Source of the DNA: an uncultured Bulleidia sp.
GTDB taxonomy: Bacteria; Bacillota_I; Bacilli_A; Erysipelotrichales; Erysipelotrichaceae
NCBI GenBank assembly: GCA_947087645.1
Contig: CAMUDN010000009.1
Span: 3,539 to 67,538 of the forward strand
Length of the DNA stretch: 64,000 nt
Direction: 5' to 3'
Shown here: positions 8,934 to 17,362 of the stretch, in pieces
How the letters are laid out: each line of letters starts with the position of its first letter
Position numbering within the stretch: position 1 is the first letter of the stretch
Position numbers and translations under genes: made by a program
Notes under the pieces: generated by a model
Told to the model about the DNA's origin: nothing
Database searches by the model: none
Seen by the model: only the letters and a program-made list of their open reading frames with translations

Positions 8934-10460
8934 ATGACTTATACATCTTTTCTTTTTTGGGGTCTTTTTTTACCCATAACATTAACTATTTACCATTTTT
9001 TACCGTCTAAATGGAGGTCATCTTTTTTATTGTTGGCAAATCTTTGTTTATATTTTATCTGGACTAAAAAATGGCTTTTGTTACATCTTTTAACCGTTTT
9101 ATGGGTTTATATTTTAATTAGATGCTTAGAATATGTTGATAAATTAGATATTTTGAAAAAGAAAAAAGAAAATTATAAAAAAGTAATAGTAGGAATAGGT
9201 ATAGTTGGTATTTTATCTTTACTAATATATTTAAAGTATTGGAATTTTCTGATATCTTTATTTTCACCATTTTTATCAACATCAAAATATATTCGTCAAT
9301 TAGCTATGCCTTTAGGTATTAGTTATTATTCTTTACAATTAATTTCGTTATTAGTTGATTGTAAAACAAAGAAAGTTGTCAAACCGACTTTTAAGCAAAT
9401 TCTTTTATATACTACTTTTTTTGGTACTGTTGTTTTAGGGCCGATTACCCGTTTTCAAGAAGTTATATATCAACTTATAAAAGGTGAAGATATTAAATGG
9501 TTGAATATTAAACAAGGTACTTTACGTATTATTTGGGGCATCATGAAGAAAATGGTTTTAGCAGATAGTATTGCTCCAATAGTAGCACTTATTTTTAAAT
9601 CATATGCTCATCAAGGATCTGTTGTTGTATTGGGAGCTTTTTTGTGTACCATGCAAATTTATATGGATTTTTCGGGGGCAATTGATATGGCAATTGGAGC
9701 AGCAAGATTATTTGGAATTATTTTACCAGAGAATTTCAAACAACCTTTTTTTGCTAAAAATGCCGCCGATTTTTGGCGACGTTGGCATATTACACTAGGT
9801 CATTTTTTTCGTGATTATATTTTTTATCCTGTTTCTTTAAGTAAACCAATTCAGAAATTAAGTAAATGGATAAGAAAAAAATTAGGCAAAGAATATGCCC
9901 GTTTAATTGGTCCATTTATTGCTCTTTTAGCCGTTTGGTTAGCAAACGGTTTATGGCATGGACCACAATGGACATATATTGTCTATGGTTTATATTATTT
10001 TGTACTCATTTTATTAGAATTAATATTGGAAAAACCAATGCAGAAATTTTATCATAAAATGAATTGGGAAGTAGATGGTAAAGTAAATAGTATTTTTCGT
10101 TTTTTTAAGTTACTGATTATTGTTTGTTTTGGGGAAATGATGTTTTTGTCTAACTCATTACTATTAACAAAACAAATGCTTATTAGTGTTATAACTAATT
10201 TTCATCTTGTGGATATTTATACTTTTTTTAAAGCTGGAGCTATGCCTTTTAGTCAATGTTTAGCAATAGTTATTGGTTTTGTTGGTGTTATTATTTATAA
10301 TATTAGCGAAGAAAAACAATGGCATTGGCGATCGAAGTATCAATCTTTGCCATTTATGATAAAGGGATTACTACTTTATATACTACTTATGTATATTGTG
10401 ATTTTTGCTTGCTATGGTCCAGGTTTTGATACAATAGCAATGATGTATGCGGGGTTTTAA
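8934..10460 (+). CDS. MBOAT-family O-acyltransferase, AlgI-type
   Basis: 508 residues with about ten hydrophobic segments. It moves an acyl group across the membrane to an extracellular polymer. The MBOAT core is clear: GPITRFQEV, DFSGAIDMAIGAARLFGI, DFWRRWHITLGHFFRDYIFYP and WLANGLWHGPQWTYIVYG, the last containing the catalytic His. The length and the N-terminal SFLFWGLFLPITLTIYHFLP resemble AlgI more than the 400-residue DltB. The locus pairs it with a carrier protein, so the donor is probably a carrier-bound aminoacyl group, as in DltB. It overlaps or abuts the ligase gene. Confidence 0.88.
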   Translation: MTYTSFLFWGLFLPITLTIYHFLPSKWRSSFLLLANLCLYFIWTKKWLLLHLLTVLWVYILIRCLEYVDKLDILKKKKENYKKVIVGIGIVGILSLLIYLKYWNFLISLFSPFLSTSKYIRQLAMPLGISYYSLQLISLLVDCKTKKVVKPTFKQILLYTTFFGTVVLGPITRFQEVIYQLIKGEDIKWLNIKQGTLRIIWGIMKKMVLADSIAPIVALIFKSYAHQGSVVVLGAFLCTMQIYMDFSGAIDMAIGAARLFGIILPENFKQPFFAKNAADFWRRWHITLGHFFRDYIFYPVSLSKPIQKLSKWIRKKLGKEYARLIGPFIALLAVWLANGLWHGPQWTYIVYGLYYFVLILLELILEKPMQKFYHKMNWEVDGKVNSIFRFFKLLIIVCFGEMMFLSNSLLLTKQMLISVITNFHLVDIYTFFKAGAMPFSQCLAIVIGFVGVIIYNISEEKQWHWRSKYQSLPFMIKGLLLYILLMYIVIFACYGPGFDTIAMMYAGF

Positions 10461-10461
10461 A

Positions 10462-11931
10462 ATGAAAACAGTTATAGATTGGTTTTTAAAAAGTGTAAAT
10501 GATTATCCTCATCGTATTTTTTTACAAGAACAAGATAAAGAAATAAGTTATTATGATTTTTGGCTTTTAATGCAGAAAAAAATAACTTATATAAATGATT
10601 ATTGCAAACCTTTTCAACCAATTGCCATCTTAATGGATAAATCGATTGAATTAGTTTCATGGATGTTAGCAATTGCTTATTGTGGTTCTTGTTATTGTGT
10701 TTTAGATAGTCGACAGGGACAAAATCGTTTAAGTAAGATGATTAATCAGTTGCAAGCTAATTGTATATTATGTTCTAAAGAATATCTTTCTTTAATCAGT
10801 GAGTATAAACCTATTTGTGTAGAAGAAATAAATTATCCAAAAGAATGTGAAATTATGACCAGAGCTTATTCAAATGCTCCTTTGTATATTAATTTTACTT
10901 CTGGAAGTACAGGTCAGCCAAAAGGGGTAGCAGTTAGTCATCGCTCGGTTGTTGATTTTATTCCTGTTTTTTGTCAACAATTTAATTTTCAAAAAGATGA
11001 TTGTTTTGCTAATCAAGCCCCTTTAGATTTTGATGTATCAGTTAAAGATATTTATTCAGCAATGTATTTAGGAGCAAGGGTAGTATTGATACCACGTGAG
11101 TATTTTTCTAATCCTATGCAATTAATGGATCTTTTATGTGATAAACAGGTAACAATATTAGTATGGGCTGTTTCGGCACTTTGTTTCGTTTCTATTATGA
11201 ATGGTTTAAAATATCGTTTACCAAATAAAATTAGAGCTATTTTATTTTCTGGTGAAGTAATGCCAATGAAACATTTACAGAAATGGATGACATATTTACC
11301 GCATGCAATGTATGTTAATTTATATGGGCCAACAGAAATTACTTGTAATTGTACTTATGAGATAATTAATGCGACAACTGATTTAAATCATTTATCAATT
11401 GGTAAAGCTTTTGCAAATGAGTGGGTTTTTTTACTTGATGATAATGATCAATTAGTTAATCAAGCTAAGCAAGTTGGGGAGATTTGTGTTAGTGGTGATT
11501 GTTTGGCATTAGGTTATTGGCATAATGCTGAAAAAACAGCTCAATCTTTTCCTTTAAATCCACTTGTATCAGGTATACCAATACGTATGTATCGAACAGG
11601 TGATTTAGCATATTATGATGAAAAAGGCTGTTTATTTTTCCAAGGACGTAAAGATTTTCAAATTAAACATTTAGGTCATCGTATTGAATTAGGTGAAATA
11701 GAGGCCATGATGCAAGAAATAAAAGGTTGTGAAAGAGCTTGTGTTGTCTATGATCAAAAACGAAGTCGAATAGAAGCTTATTTTGAAGGAACAATTGGTA
11801 AAGAAGCATTAACACATGAATTAAAAGATAAAATACCAAGTTACATGATGCCGAATCATATTCATCAGTTGGAACATTTACCATTGACTAAAAACGGTAA
11901 AATAGATCGGCAGTTGTTGAAAGGAGAATAA
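10462..11931 (+). CDS. Amino-acid adenylating ligase (DltA-like, substrate uncertain)
   Basis: 489 residues from the ATG directly after the MBOAT stop; an upstream in-frame ATG at 10447 is possible. It is an ANL-superfamily adenylation enzyme that activates a carboxylic acid with ATP and loads it onto a carrier protein. Motifs: NFTSGSTGQPKGVAVSH (P-loop), NLYGPTEITCNCTY, YRTGDLAYYDEKGCLFFQGR and the catalytic Lys in LTKNGKIDR. In DltA the sequence FCGEVLP carries the Cys that helps select D-alanine. Here it is FSGEVMP, so D-alanine is not assured. It is followed one base later by a PLP decarboxylase, which canonical dlt operons lack. Confidence 0.85.
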   Translation: MKTVIDWFLKSVNDYPHRIFLQEQDKEISYYDFWLLMQKKITYINDYCKPFQPIAILMDKSIELVSWMLAIAYCGSCYCVLDSRQGQNRLSKMINQLQANCILCSKEYLSLISEYKPICVEEINYPKECEIMTRAYSNAPLYINFTSGSTGQPKGVAVSHRSVVDFIPVFCQQFNFQKDDCFANQAPLDFDVSVKDIYSAMYLGARVVLIPREYFSNPMQLMDLLCDKQVTILVWAVSALCFVSIMNGLKYRLPNKIRAILFSGEVMPMKHLQKWMTYLPHAMYVNLYGPTEITCNCTYEIINATTDLNHLSIGKAFANEWVFLLDDNDQLVNQAKQVGEICVSGDCLALGYWHNAEKTAQSFPLNPLVSGIPIRMYRTGDLAYYDEKGCLFFQGRKDFQIKHLGHRIELGEIEAMMQEIKGCERACVVYDQKRSRIEAYFEGTIGKEALTHELKDKIPSYMMPNHIHQLEHLPLTKNGKIDRQLLKGE

Positions 11932-11932
11932 T

Positions 11933-13042
11933 ATGGATACACCTTATTATTTATTTGATGAAAATATATTGTTAGATCGAATCAGGAATATTAATTTATT
12001 ATTAAAGCCTAATTTTAATCTTTGCTATTCAATTAAAGCTAATCCTTTTCTAATTGATTCTTTATTACATGATGTTGATCAATTAGAAGTATGTTCACCT
12101 GGTGAAATGAAAATATGTATGGCTCGTAAAGTACCCGCTAATAAAATTCTTATGTCGGGGGTAAATAAGACAGTTGCCGATATTAAAGATGCTTTTGCTT
12201 ATGGTGTTTGTTTATTTAGCTTAGAAAGTAAGATTCATTATCAACGTTTAAAAGAAGTACTTGCTACAACAAGAAAGCAAGTAAAGGTTTATTTACGCTT
12301 AAGTTCAGGTAATCAATTTGGAATGAGTAAAGAAGATATTAATGATTTATTAGCCCAAAATGATAAAAAGATAAAAATTATTGGTATTCATTATTTTGCC
12401 GGTACTCAGCGTAAAAAAATTAAGCATCAAGAAGAAGAACTTTTAGCATTAGATCAATACTTGTTGACATTGGAAGAAAGATATAAAGTACATTTGTCTT
12501 TAGAATATGGTCCTGGCTTAGCAGTTCCTTTATTTGTGGGTGATGATTTTCAAAATGATTTACAGCCATTAAGTGATTTGTTGACCGTTTTAAATAATTT
12601 AAAACATAAAGTAACGATCGAAATGGGACGTTTTATGACATATAACTGTGGTAGCTATGTTACCGAAGTACAAGATATTAAAACATTAAATGAACAAAAT
12701 ATAGTTATTCTTGATGGTGGTATTCATCACTTGAATTATTATGGTCAAATGATGGGTATGAAGATTCCACATATTAAAAGTACTTCACTTGGGGAAAAAG
12801 AAGAATACTGTTTATGTGGTAGTCTTTGTACAACAGCGGATGTATTAGTTAGAAAAGTAGAGTTAGCACATTTAAATATTTGTGATCGCTTAACTTTTGA
12901 AAATTGTGGAGCATATAGTGTTACGGAAAGTATGGGATTATTTTTATCTCGTAAATTACCGGCTGTTTATCTTAAACAGAAAAATGGTATTATAGAAATA
13001 AGGAAATTAGAAGATACTTTTCCATGGAATACAAGGAGATAA
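11933..13042 (+). CDS. PLP-dependent fold-III decarboxylase, BtrK-like
   Basis: 369 residues. The fold-type III (alanine racemase/DAP decarboxylase) barrel is shown by CYSIKANP with the PLP Lys35, GIHYFAGTQ with His153, EMGRFMTYNCGSYVTEV, the catalytic-Cys segment CGSLCTTADVL and ENCGAYSVTE. The segment VILDGGIHHLNYY and the GTQ after GIH recall BtrK, the L-glutamyl-ACP decarboxylase of butirosin synthesis, more than DAP decarboxylase (which has GLHCHIGSQ). It sits between an adenylating ligase and a carrier-protein gene, so I infer that it decarboxylates an amino acid, perhaps while bound to the carrier. A free-amino-acid decarboxylase or a related enzyme is possible. Confidence 0.78.
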   Translation: MDTPYYLFDENILLDRIRNINLLLKPNFNLCYSIKANPFLIDSLLHDVDQLEVCSPGEMKICMARKVPANKILMSGVNKTVADIKDAFAYGVCLFSLESKIHYQRLKEVLATTRKQVKVYLRLSSGNQFGMSKEDINDLLAQNDKKIKIIGIHYFAGTQRKKIKHQEEELLALDQYLLTLEERYKVHLSLEYGPGLAVPLFVGDDFQNDLQPLSDLLTVLNNLKHKVTIEMGRFMTYNCGSYVTEVQDIKTLNEQNIVILDGGIHHLNYYGQMMGMKIPHIKSTSLGEKEEYCLCGSLCTTADVLVRKVELAHLNICDRLTFENCGAYSVTESMGLFLSRKLPAVYLKQKNGIIEIRKLEDTFPWNTRR

Positions 13043-13044
13043 AA

Positions 13045-13275
13045 ATGGATGAATTAATTAAACTATTAAAAGAAGAAGTACGTGACGACATTGATTATGA
13101 AAAAGAAGATAAGCTAATTGATAATCAAATTTTTGATTCATTTGATATTTTACAAACGATTAGTGCTTTAAATGATCATTATGATATTTCTATTCCGGCA
13201 ACGGATATTGTTAATGAAAATTTTAATTCAGCTAAAGCCCTTTTAGCGATGGTTAATCGCTTAAAGGATGAATAA
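13045..13275 (+). CDS. Acyl carrier protein, DltC-like
   Basis: 76 residues from the ATG at 13045, chosen because AAGGAGAT lies eight bases upstream; a longer frame from 13024 overlaps the decarboxylase. It is a small acidic four-helix carrier. The phosphopantetheine attachment site is the Ser in IFDSFDIL. It would hold the activated amino acid for the decarboxylase and the MBOAT acyltransferase. Its 3' end overlaps the 3' end of the opposite-strand phosphopantetheinyl transferase by 23 bases. Confidence 0.85.
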   Translation: MDELIKLLKEEVRDDIDYEKEDKLIDNQIFDSFDILQTISALNDHYDISIPATDIVNENFNSAKALLAMVNRLKDE

Positions 13276-13573
13276 TAACAAAACTCAATACGTAATCCCC
13301 GTCGTGGGAGATAGAAATTTCTATTTCTGGGTGATCTTTTATATAGGGTTGCCCATTTTTAGAATGTAACATTTGATAAGATAGATATTGAGGATCTTGT
13401 GTTGCTTTAAAAATTGCTTCTTTAGCAGCAATATGACTAGCTAAAAATCTCTTTTTAAGATATAAAGAAGATAAGGAATTAAATTCTACCAATTCATCTT
13501 TTTGTAAAATGAAATTAATAAAGGCACTATGTAATTTAATCCTTGAAATTTTAAATAAATCAGTTCCAATCAT
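13253..13573 (-). CDS. Holo-ACP synthase-type phosphopantetheinyl transferase
   Basis: 106 residues, slightly shorter than a typical AcpS (about 120). It transfers phosphopantetheine from CoA to the Ser of a carrier protein. MIGTDLFKISRI holds the Mg-binding Asp, FLASHIAAKEAIFKA is the AAKEA helix, and ISISHDGDYVLSFVII is the conserved strand. It is convergent with the carrier-protein gene, which makes that carrier a likely substrate. I cannot tell whether it is also the cell's only AcpS, which would serve fatty-acid synthesis. Confidence 0.85.
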   Translation of the reverse strand: MIGTDLFKISRIKLHSAFINFILQKDELVEFNSLSSLYLKKRFLASHIAAKEAIFKATQDPQYLSYQMLHSKNGQPYIKDHPEIEISISHDGDYVLSFVIIHPLSD

Positions 13574-13635
13574 AGTTATTATTATACAATAAAAAAGAAT
13601 GATCGGAGTTTAATTAAGTACTAAAAAGGAGTTAT

Positions 13636-14415
13636 ATGAAAAAAGAAAAAACAAAAAAGTCATCTCGTTTATTTATTCGTATATTATTAGATTTTTTAAT
13701 GCTTGTCAGTTTATTAGTTGCAGGTTATTCAGCGTGGAACATTTATCATGCTTTAGAAGGTTATCACGAGTCTGATTTAACATATACACAAGTACGTAAA
13801 GAAGTTGTTCAATTTAATCAGCAAACACATGAAGATAAAATAAATTGGCCTTTGTTACAAAAAAAATATCCAGATATAGCAGCTTGGCTTAAAATGGCGG
13901 ATAGTAAAATAGATTATCCGGTTGTTTTTGGTGATTCTAGATATCCAAGTAGAAGAGGTAATGAGTATTATTTAAATCATTTAATTGATGGTCGCTTACA
14001 GAATTCAGGGACATTGTTTATGGATGTTAATAATGGTCATCTTTTCCAAGATAAAGTTTGGGTTATTTATGGTCATAATATGCACAATGGTAGTATGCTA
14101 GCAGATATTGATCGTTATCGTAAGCAAGAATATTACAATAGTCATAAAGAAATGACACTAGAAACAGCCCATGCCAAGTATAAAGTATATCCTATTGCTG
14201 GTATTCTAACAGTTGGTAGTAATAATTATGTCCGTTATCGCTTTAGTTCTAACGATGATTTTATGCAATATGTTAATACTTTTATTCATGATAGTACTTT
14301 TAAGAGTGAACAAAAAGTAAATCCGGAAGATAAATTAGTTCTTTTTTCAACTTGTGATTATAGTCTTGAAGATGGGCGTTATGCACTTATCGGTAAATTA
14401 GTAAGGATTAATTAA
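13636..14415 (+). CDS. srtB: Class B sortase
   Basis: 259 residues. One N-terminal membrane anchor (about 16-36) and an extracellular transpeptidase domain. YPVVFGDSRYPSRRGNEYYLNH, VIYGHNMHNGSMLADI (catalytic His) and LVLFSTCDYSLEDGRY (catalytic Cys, with Arg after DG) fit class B sortases, which attach proteins to peptidoglycan or build pili. A good GGAG ribosome site precedes the ATG. Its stop abuts the LCP gene. No obvious pilin neighbours it. The 820-residue surface protein at 58680 has a C-terminal tail that could be a substrate. Confidence 0.88.
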   Translation: MKKEKTKKSSRLFIRILLDFLMLVSLLVAGYSAWNIYHALEGYHESDLTYTQVRKEVVQFNQQTHEDKINWPLLQKKYPDIAAWLKMADSKIDYPVVFGDSRYPSRRGNEYYLNHLIDGRLQNSGTLFMDVNNGHLFQDKVWVIYGHNMHNGSMLADIDRYRKQEYYNSHKEMTLETAHAKYKVYPIAGILTVGSNNYVRYRFSSNDDFMQYVNTFIHDSTFKSEQKVNPEDKLVLFSTCDYSLEDGRYALIGKLVRIN

Positions 14416-15929
14416 TGAATAAAGAAATACATCGTTTAAAAAAGAAGAGAAAAATTTCTAGTCGTATTTTATGGATTATATGCTTATTATCAACAATTGT
14501 TTTTAGTTTTACTTTTTATAATTTACCAATGTTTCCAAAACGTTGGATTTTTATGGGCATATCTTTAACATTTTTAATGTTGATATTTCTTTTAATTATT
14601 ACCTGTAAACTAAAACCATATAATATTATCAGCAAGTCATTAAATTTATTATTTGCCTTATCACTTTTAATAACGTCTATTGCCTTACCTTATGTTACTG
14701 ATAAAGTAGCAGCTATTTTTGATCATGTGGTAGCTAATACAGTAAGAATTAATGTTTATGTTTTGAAAGATAGTTATAAACAAGAACATGCTTTAAAACA
14801 AACGGATTTTAAGCAAACAACAGCTTTTAAAGATTGGCAAAAAGCGAGATTTGGTGGTTTAAGTTATTTGGATAAAGAAAATCAAGATTATGGTTTTACA
14901 TCTTTGAATAAACAATTAAAAACAAATGTTGAGCGGGTTAATTATGCGACGATAGATAAATCTATTAGAGCTTTATATGATGGCGATATCGATGCTTTGG
15001 TAATGAGTGAGCCATATGTGCAGTTGTTATCCGAAAGTGCAGAAAACGCTCATTTTAAAGATGATACTTATATCGTCGCATCTTATATTCATGAATTAGC
15101 AGCTATTAAAACAAGTAAGACTAATGTAGTTAATCAGCCTTTTGCTCTTTTTGTGGCAGGAAATGATCAACCAGGTTCATTATCATTATTTGGACGGACA
15201 GATGTCGATATGATAATGGTGATAAATCCTAAGCAACAACAAGTTTTGATGCTTAATTTACCACGTGATAGTTATGTATCTAATCCTGCATATGCTGATA
15301 AAAAAGATAAATTAACACATTTAGGAATGAGTGGTTTAAATGTAACCATGAAGTCTTTATCAAAACTATTAGATATTAACATTGATCATTATGCTTTAGT
15401 TAACTTTACTACTTTTATGCAAATAATTACGGTTTTAAAGGGTGTAGATATTGAAAATCCATATGCTTTTAAAGCATTAGATGGTCGTTTTTTCAAAAAA
15501 GGTATGATTCATTTAGATGCTGATGAAGCTTTAATGTATGTACGTGAAAGAAAGAGTCTTAAAAACGGTGATTTTGATCGTAATATGCATCAACAATTAG
15601 TAATGAAAGCTATTATTAAAAAATTGACTTCATTACATGGTATATTGCATTTTAATAATCTTTTAGATACTTTAAAAAATTCTTTTTTAACTAATTTAAA
15701 AGTTCAAGATATATATGCACTTATGGCTAAACAATTGGATAAAGGTGGTAATTGGGATATTATTAATTATCATTTAACAGGGGAATCAGTTTTGCGCAAA
15801 ACAGCAAGTTTTCCGCAACAAAAATTGGCAGTTGTACTCTTAAATAAGAAGCAACTATCTTTTATTAAAGATGAATTGCAGAAGATTTTTAATGGTGATA
15901 GAATCGAACAGGAACAATTGTCTGATTAG
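14415..15929 (+). CDS. LytR-CpsA-Psr (LCP) family cell-wall polymer ligase
   Basis: 504 residues. Three N-terminal hydrophobic segments (residues about 15-105) precede an accessory region (about 110-245), and the LCP catalytic domain follows: TDVDMIMVINP, MLNLPRDSYV with the phosphate-binding Arg, and YVRERKSLKNGDFDRNMHQQ. LCP proteins move teichoic acids or capsular glycans from lipid carriers to peptidoglycan. With the rhamnose genes and the dlt-like locus upstream, a role in attaching a rhamnose-containing surface polymer is reasonable. It is coupled to the sortase gene. Confidence 0.88.
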   Translation: MNKEIHRLKKKRKISSRILWIICLLSTIVFSFTFYNLPMFPKRWIFMGISLTFLMLIFLLIITCKLKPYNIISKSLNLLFALSLLITSIALPYVTDKVAAIFDHVVANTVRINVYVLKDSYKQEHALKQTDFKQTTAFKDWQKARFGGLSYLDKENQDYGFTSLNKQLKTNVERVNYATIDKSIRALYDGDIDALVMSEPYVQLLSESAENAHFKDDTYIVASYIHELAAIKTSKTNVVNQPFALFVAGNDQPGSLSLFGRTDVDMIMVINPKQQQVLMLNLPRDSYVSNPAYADKKDKLTHLGMSGLNVTMKSLSKLLDINIDHYALVNFTTFMQIITVLKGVDIENPYAFKALDGRFFKKGMIHLDADEALMYVRERKSLKNGDFDRNMHQQLVMKAIIKKLTSLHGILHFNNLLDTLKNSFLTNLKVQDIYALMAKQLDKGGNWDIINYHLTGESVLRKTASFPQQKLAVVLLNKKQLSFIKDELQKIFNGDRIEQEQLSD

Positions 15930-15940
15930 GAGGTTATATA

Positions 15941-16606
15941 ATGTTAAAGATAAATGAATTTTTTGATCTACAACATACTTTAGCACGTGATTATTTACAA
16001 AAGTTTGCTACTCCTTGGTTAGCACTATCGGGTATTAAACAGTTAATTTTAGATTTAGGTCCACAGTTATCAAATGAATATAAAGAAATTAAGCCTCATG
16101 TTTGGGTTCATGAAAGTGCATTGATTTTTCCTTCTGCTTATCTAGGTGATCCATGTATTATTGGTCCGCATACAGAAGTTAGGCAAGGTGCTTTTATTCG
16201 TGGCTCAGCGTTAGTAGGTGCTGATTGTGTTATTGGCAATTCAGTAGAGTTAAAAAATGTTATTTTATTTGATCATGTACAAGTTCCTCATTATAACTAT
16301 GTAGGTGATTCTATATTAGGTTATTATAGTCATATGGGAGCTGGTTCTATAACATCAAATATGAAATCAGATCATAGTTTGGTATGGATCAAAGAAAAAG
16401 ATAAAAAGATTGCAACTGGGCTTAAGAAAATGGGTGCTATTGTTGGTGATCATGTAGAAGTTGGTTGTAATTCAGTGCTTAATCCGGGAACAGTTATTGA
16501 ACCATTTGTACGTGTTTATCCATTAACATCTGTTCGGGGATATATTCCCCAAAAAACGATTGTGAAAAAAGCAGATTGTTTAGTTGCTATCCATGAAGAA
16601 AATTAA
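15941..16606 (+). CDS. Left-handed beta-helix (hexapeptide repeat) transferase-like protein
   Basis: 221 residues. Residues about 55-205 contain hexapeptide repeats (IGPHTEVRQGAFIRG, IGNSVELKNVILFDHVQVPHYNYVGDS, GSITSNMKSD) resembling the acetyltransferase half of GlmU without the uridyltransferase half. Such proteins are nucleotidyl- or acyltransferase relatives found with cell-wall genes. It has an AGGAGG ribosome site and follows the LCP gene by 11 bases. Substrate is unknown. Confidence 0.75.
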   Translation: MLKINEFFDLQHTLARDYLQKFATPWLALSGIKQLILDLGPQLSNEYKEIKPHVWVHESALIFPSAYLGDPCIIGPHTEVRQGAFIRGSALVGADCVIGNSVELKNVILFDHVQVPHYNYVGDSILGYYSHMGAGSITSNMKSDHSLVWIKEKDKKIATGLKKMGAIVGDHVEVGCNSVLNPGTVIEPFVRVYPLTSVRGYIPQKTIVKKADCLVAIHEEN

Positions 16607-16638
16607 AGTGATGAATATTTATTATATTCATCACTTTT
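16606..16638 (+). terminator. Rho-independent terminator
   Basis: AAGTGATGAATA (16606-16617) pairs perfectly with TATTCATCACTT (16625-16636), followed by TT. It ends the sortase-LCP-hexapeptide operon. Confidence 0.8.
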
Positions 16639-16681
16639 AAAAGCATAGTTTATAATGATGAGATTTATGGAGGTTTGATTA

Positions 16682-17278
16682 ATGCAGATTTTAGAAAAAG
16701 AAGATATTGCAAAATTAGTTACATATTTACGTCAAGATGAAGTAGTGGCTGTACCAACGGATACAGTATTTGGTGTTTGTGCAAGATATGATCATCAAAA
16801 AGCACAAGAAAATTTACGTAATCTAAAAAAGAGACCACAGACAAAAGCATTTCCACTTATGTGTGCCGATTTAGCACAAGTGAAAACAATATGTGAAATT
16901 TCAAAAGTGGAAGAAAATGTAATTAAGAAACTAATGCCAGGACCATTGACGCTTATTTTAAAAAAGAAATTATCTTTGCCTTATTTTGTTAATGGGGGAA
17001 TGGAGACAGTTGCCATTCGCTTAGCAACGGATGATAATTTAAAACTAATTATTCAACAATTAGGCTGTCCAATTTATATGACAAGTGCTAATTTATCAGG
17101 TGAACCTTCAGCATTAAGTGTTGAAGATGTAAAAAAGGCAGTACCTAATGTAAAAGCTATCCTAAATGGTAAAGTTGCTTTTGCAAAAGCAAGTACAATT
17201 GCCGAATATCAGGATCAACAGTGGCAAATTTTGCGTAACGGGCCAATTACTTTAAATGATTTAGAAAAGAATAATTAA
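16682..17278 (+). CDS. tsaC: L-threonylcarbamoyladenylate synthase (Sua5/YciO/YrdC family)
   Basis: 198 residues, the short TsaC form without the C-terminal Sua5 domain. It makes threonylcarbamoyl-AMP for the t6A37 modification of tRNAs. VAVPTDTVFGVCARYDHQKAQ, KKRPQTKAFPLMCAD, KLMPGPLTLIL, VAIRLATD and MTSANLSGEPSAL are standard family motifs. The gene has a GGAGG ribosome site and lies between two strong terminators, so it is probably transcribed alone. Confidence 0.93.
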   Translation: MQILEKEDIAKLVTYLRQDEVVAVPTDTVFGVCARYDHQKAQENLRNLKKRPQTKAFPLMCADLAQVKTICEISKVEENVIKKLMPGPLTLILKKKLSLPYFVNGGMETVAIRLATDDNLKLIIQQLGCPIYMTSANLSGEPSALSVEDVKKAVPNVKAILNGKVAFAKASTIAEYQDQQWQILRNGPITLNDLEKNN

Positions 17279-17287
17279 TAAATAGAT

Positions 17288-17341
17288 AAAAGTCTTCTTT
17301 TTAAAATGGTATTAAATATACTACCAAGAAAGAAGACTTTT
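17288..17341. terminator. Bidirectional terminator between tsaC and a minus-strand gene
   Basis: AAAAGTCTTCTTT (17288-17300) and AAAGAAGACTTTT (17329-17341) form a perfect 13-bp stem with T-runs on both strands, placed between convergent genes. Confidence 0.88.
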
Positions 17342-17362
17342 ATCTTTATATGATATATTTCC

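Noticed and set aside
8077..13275. Canonical D-alanylation (dlt) operon
   Set aside because: The MBOAT is AlgI-like, the ligase lacks the diagnostic Cys and a decarboxylase is embedded, so the names dltA-D were not assigned.
16682..17278. Full-length Sua5
   Set aside because: Only 198 residues with no C-terminal Sua5 domain, so the TsaC form was assigned.
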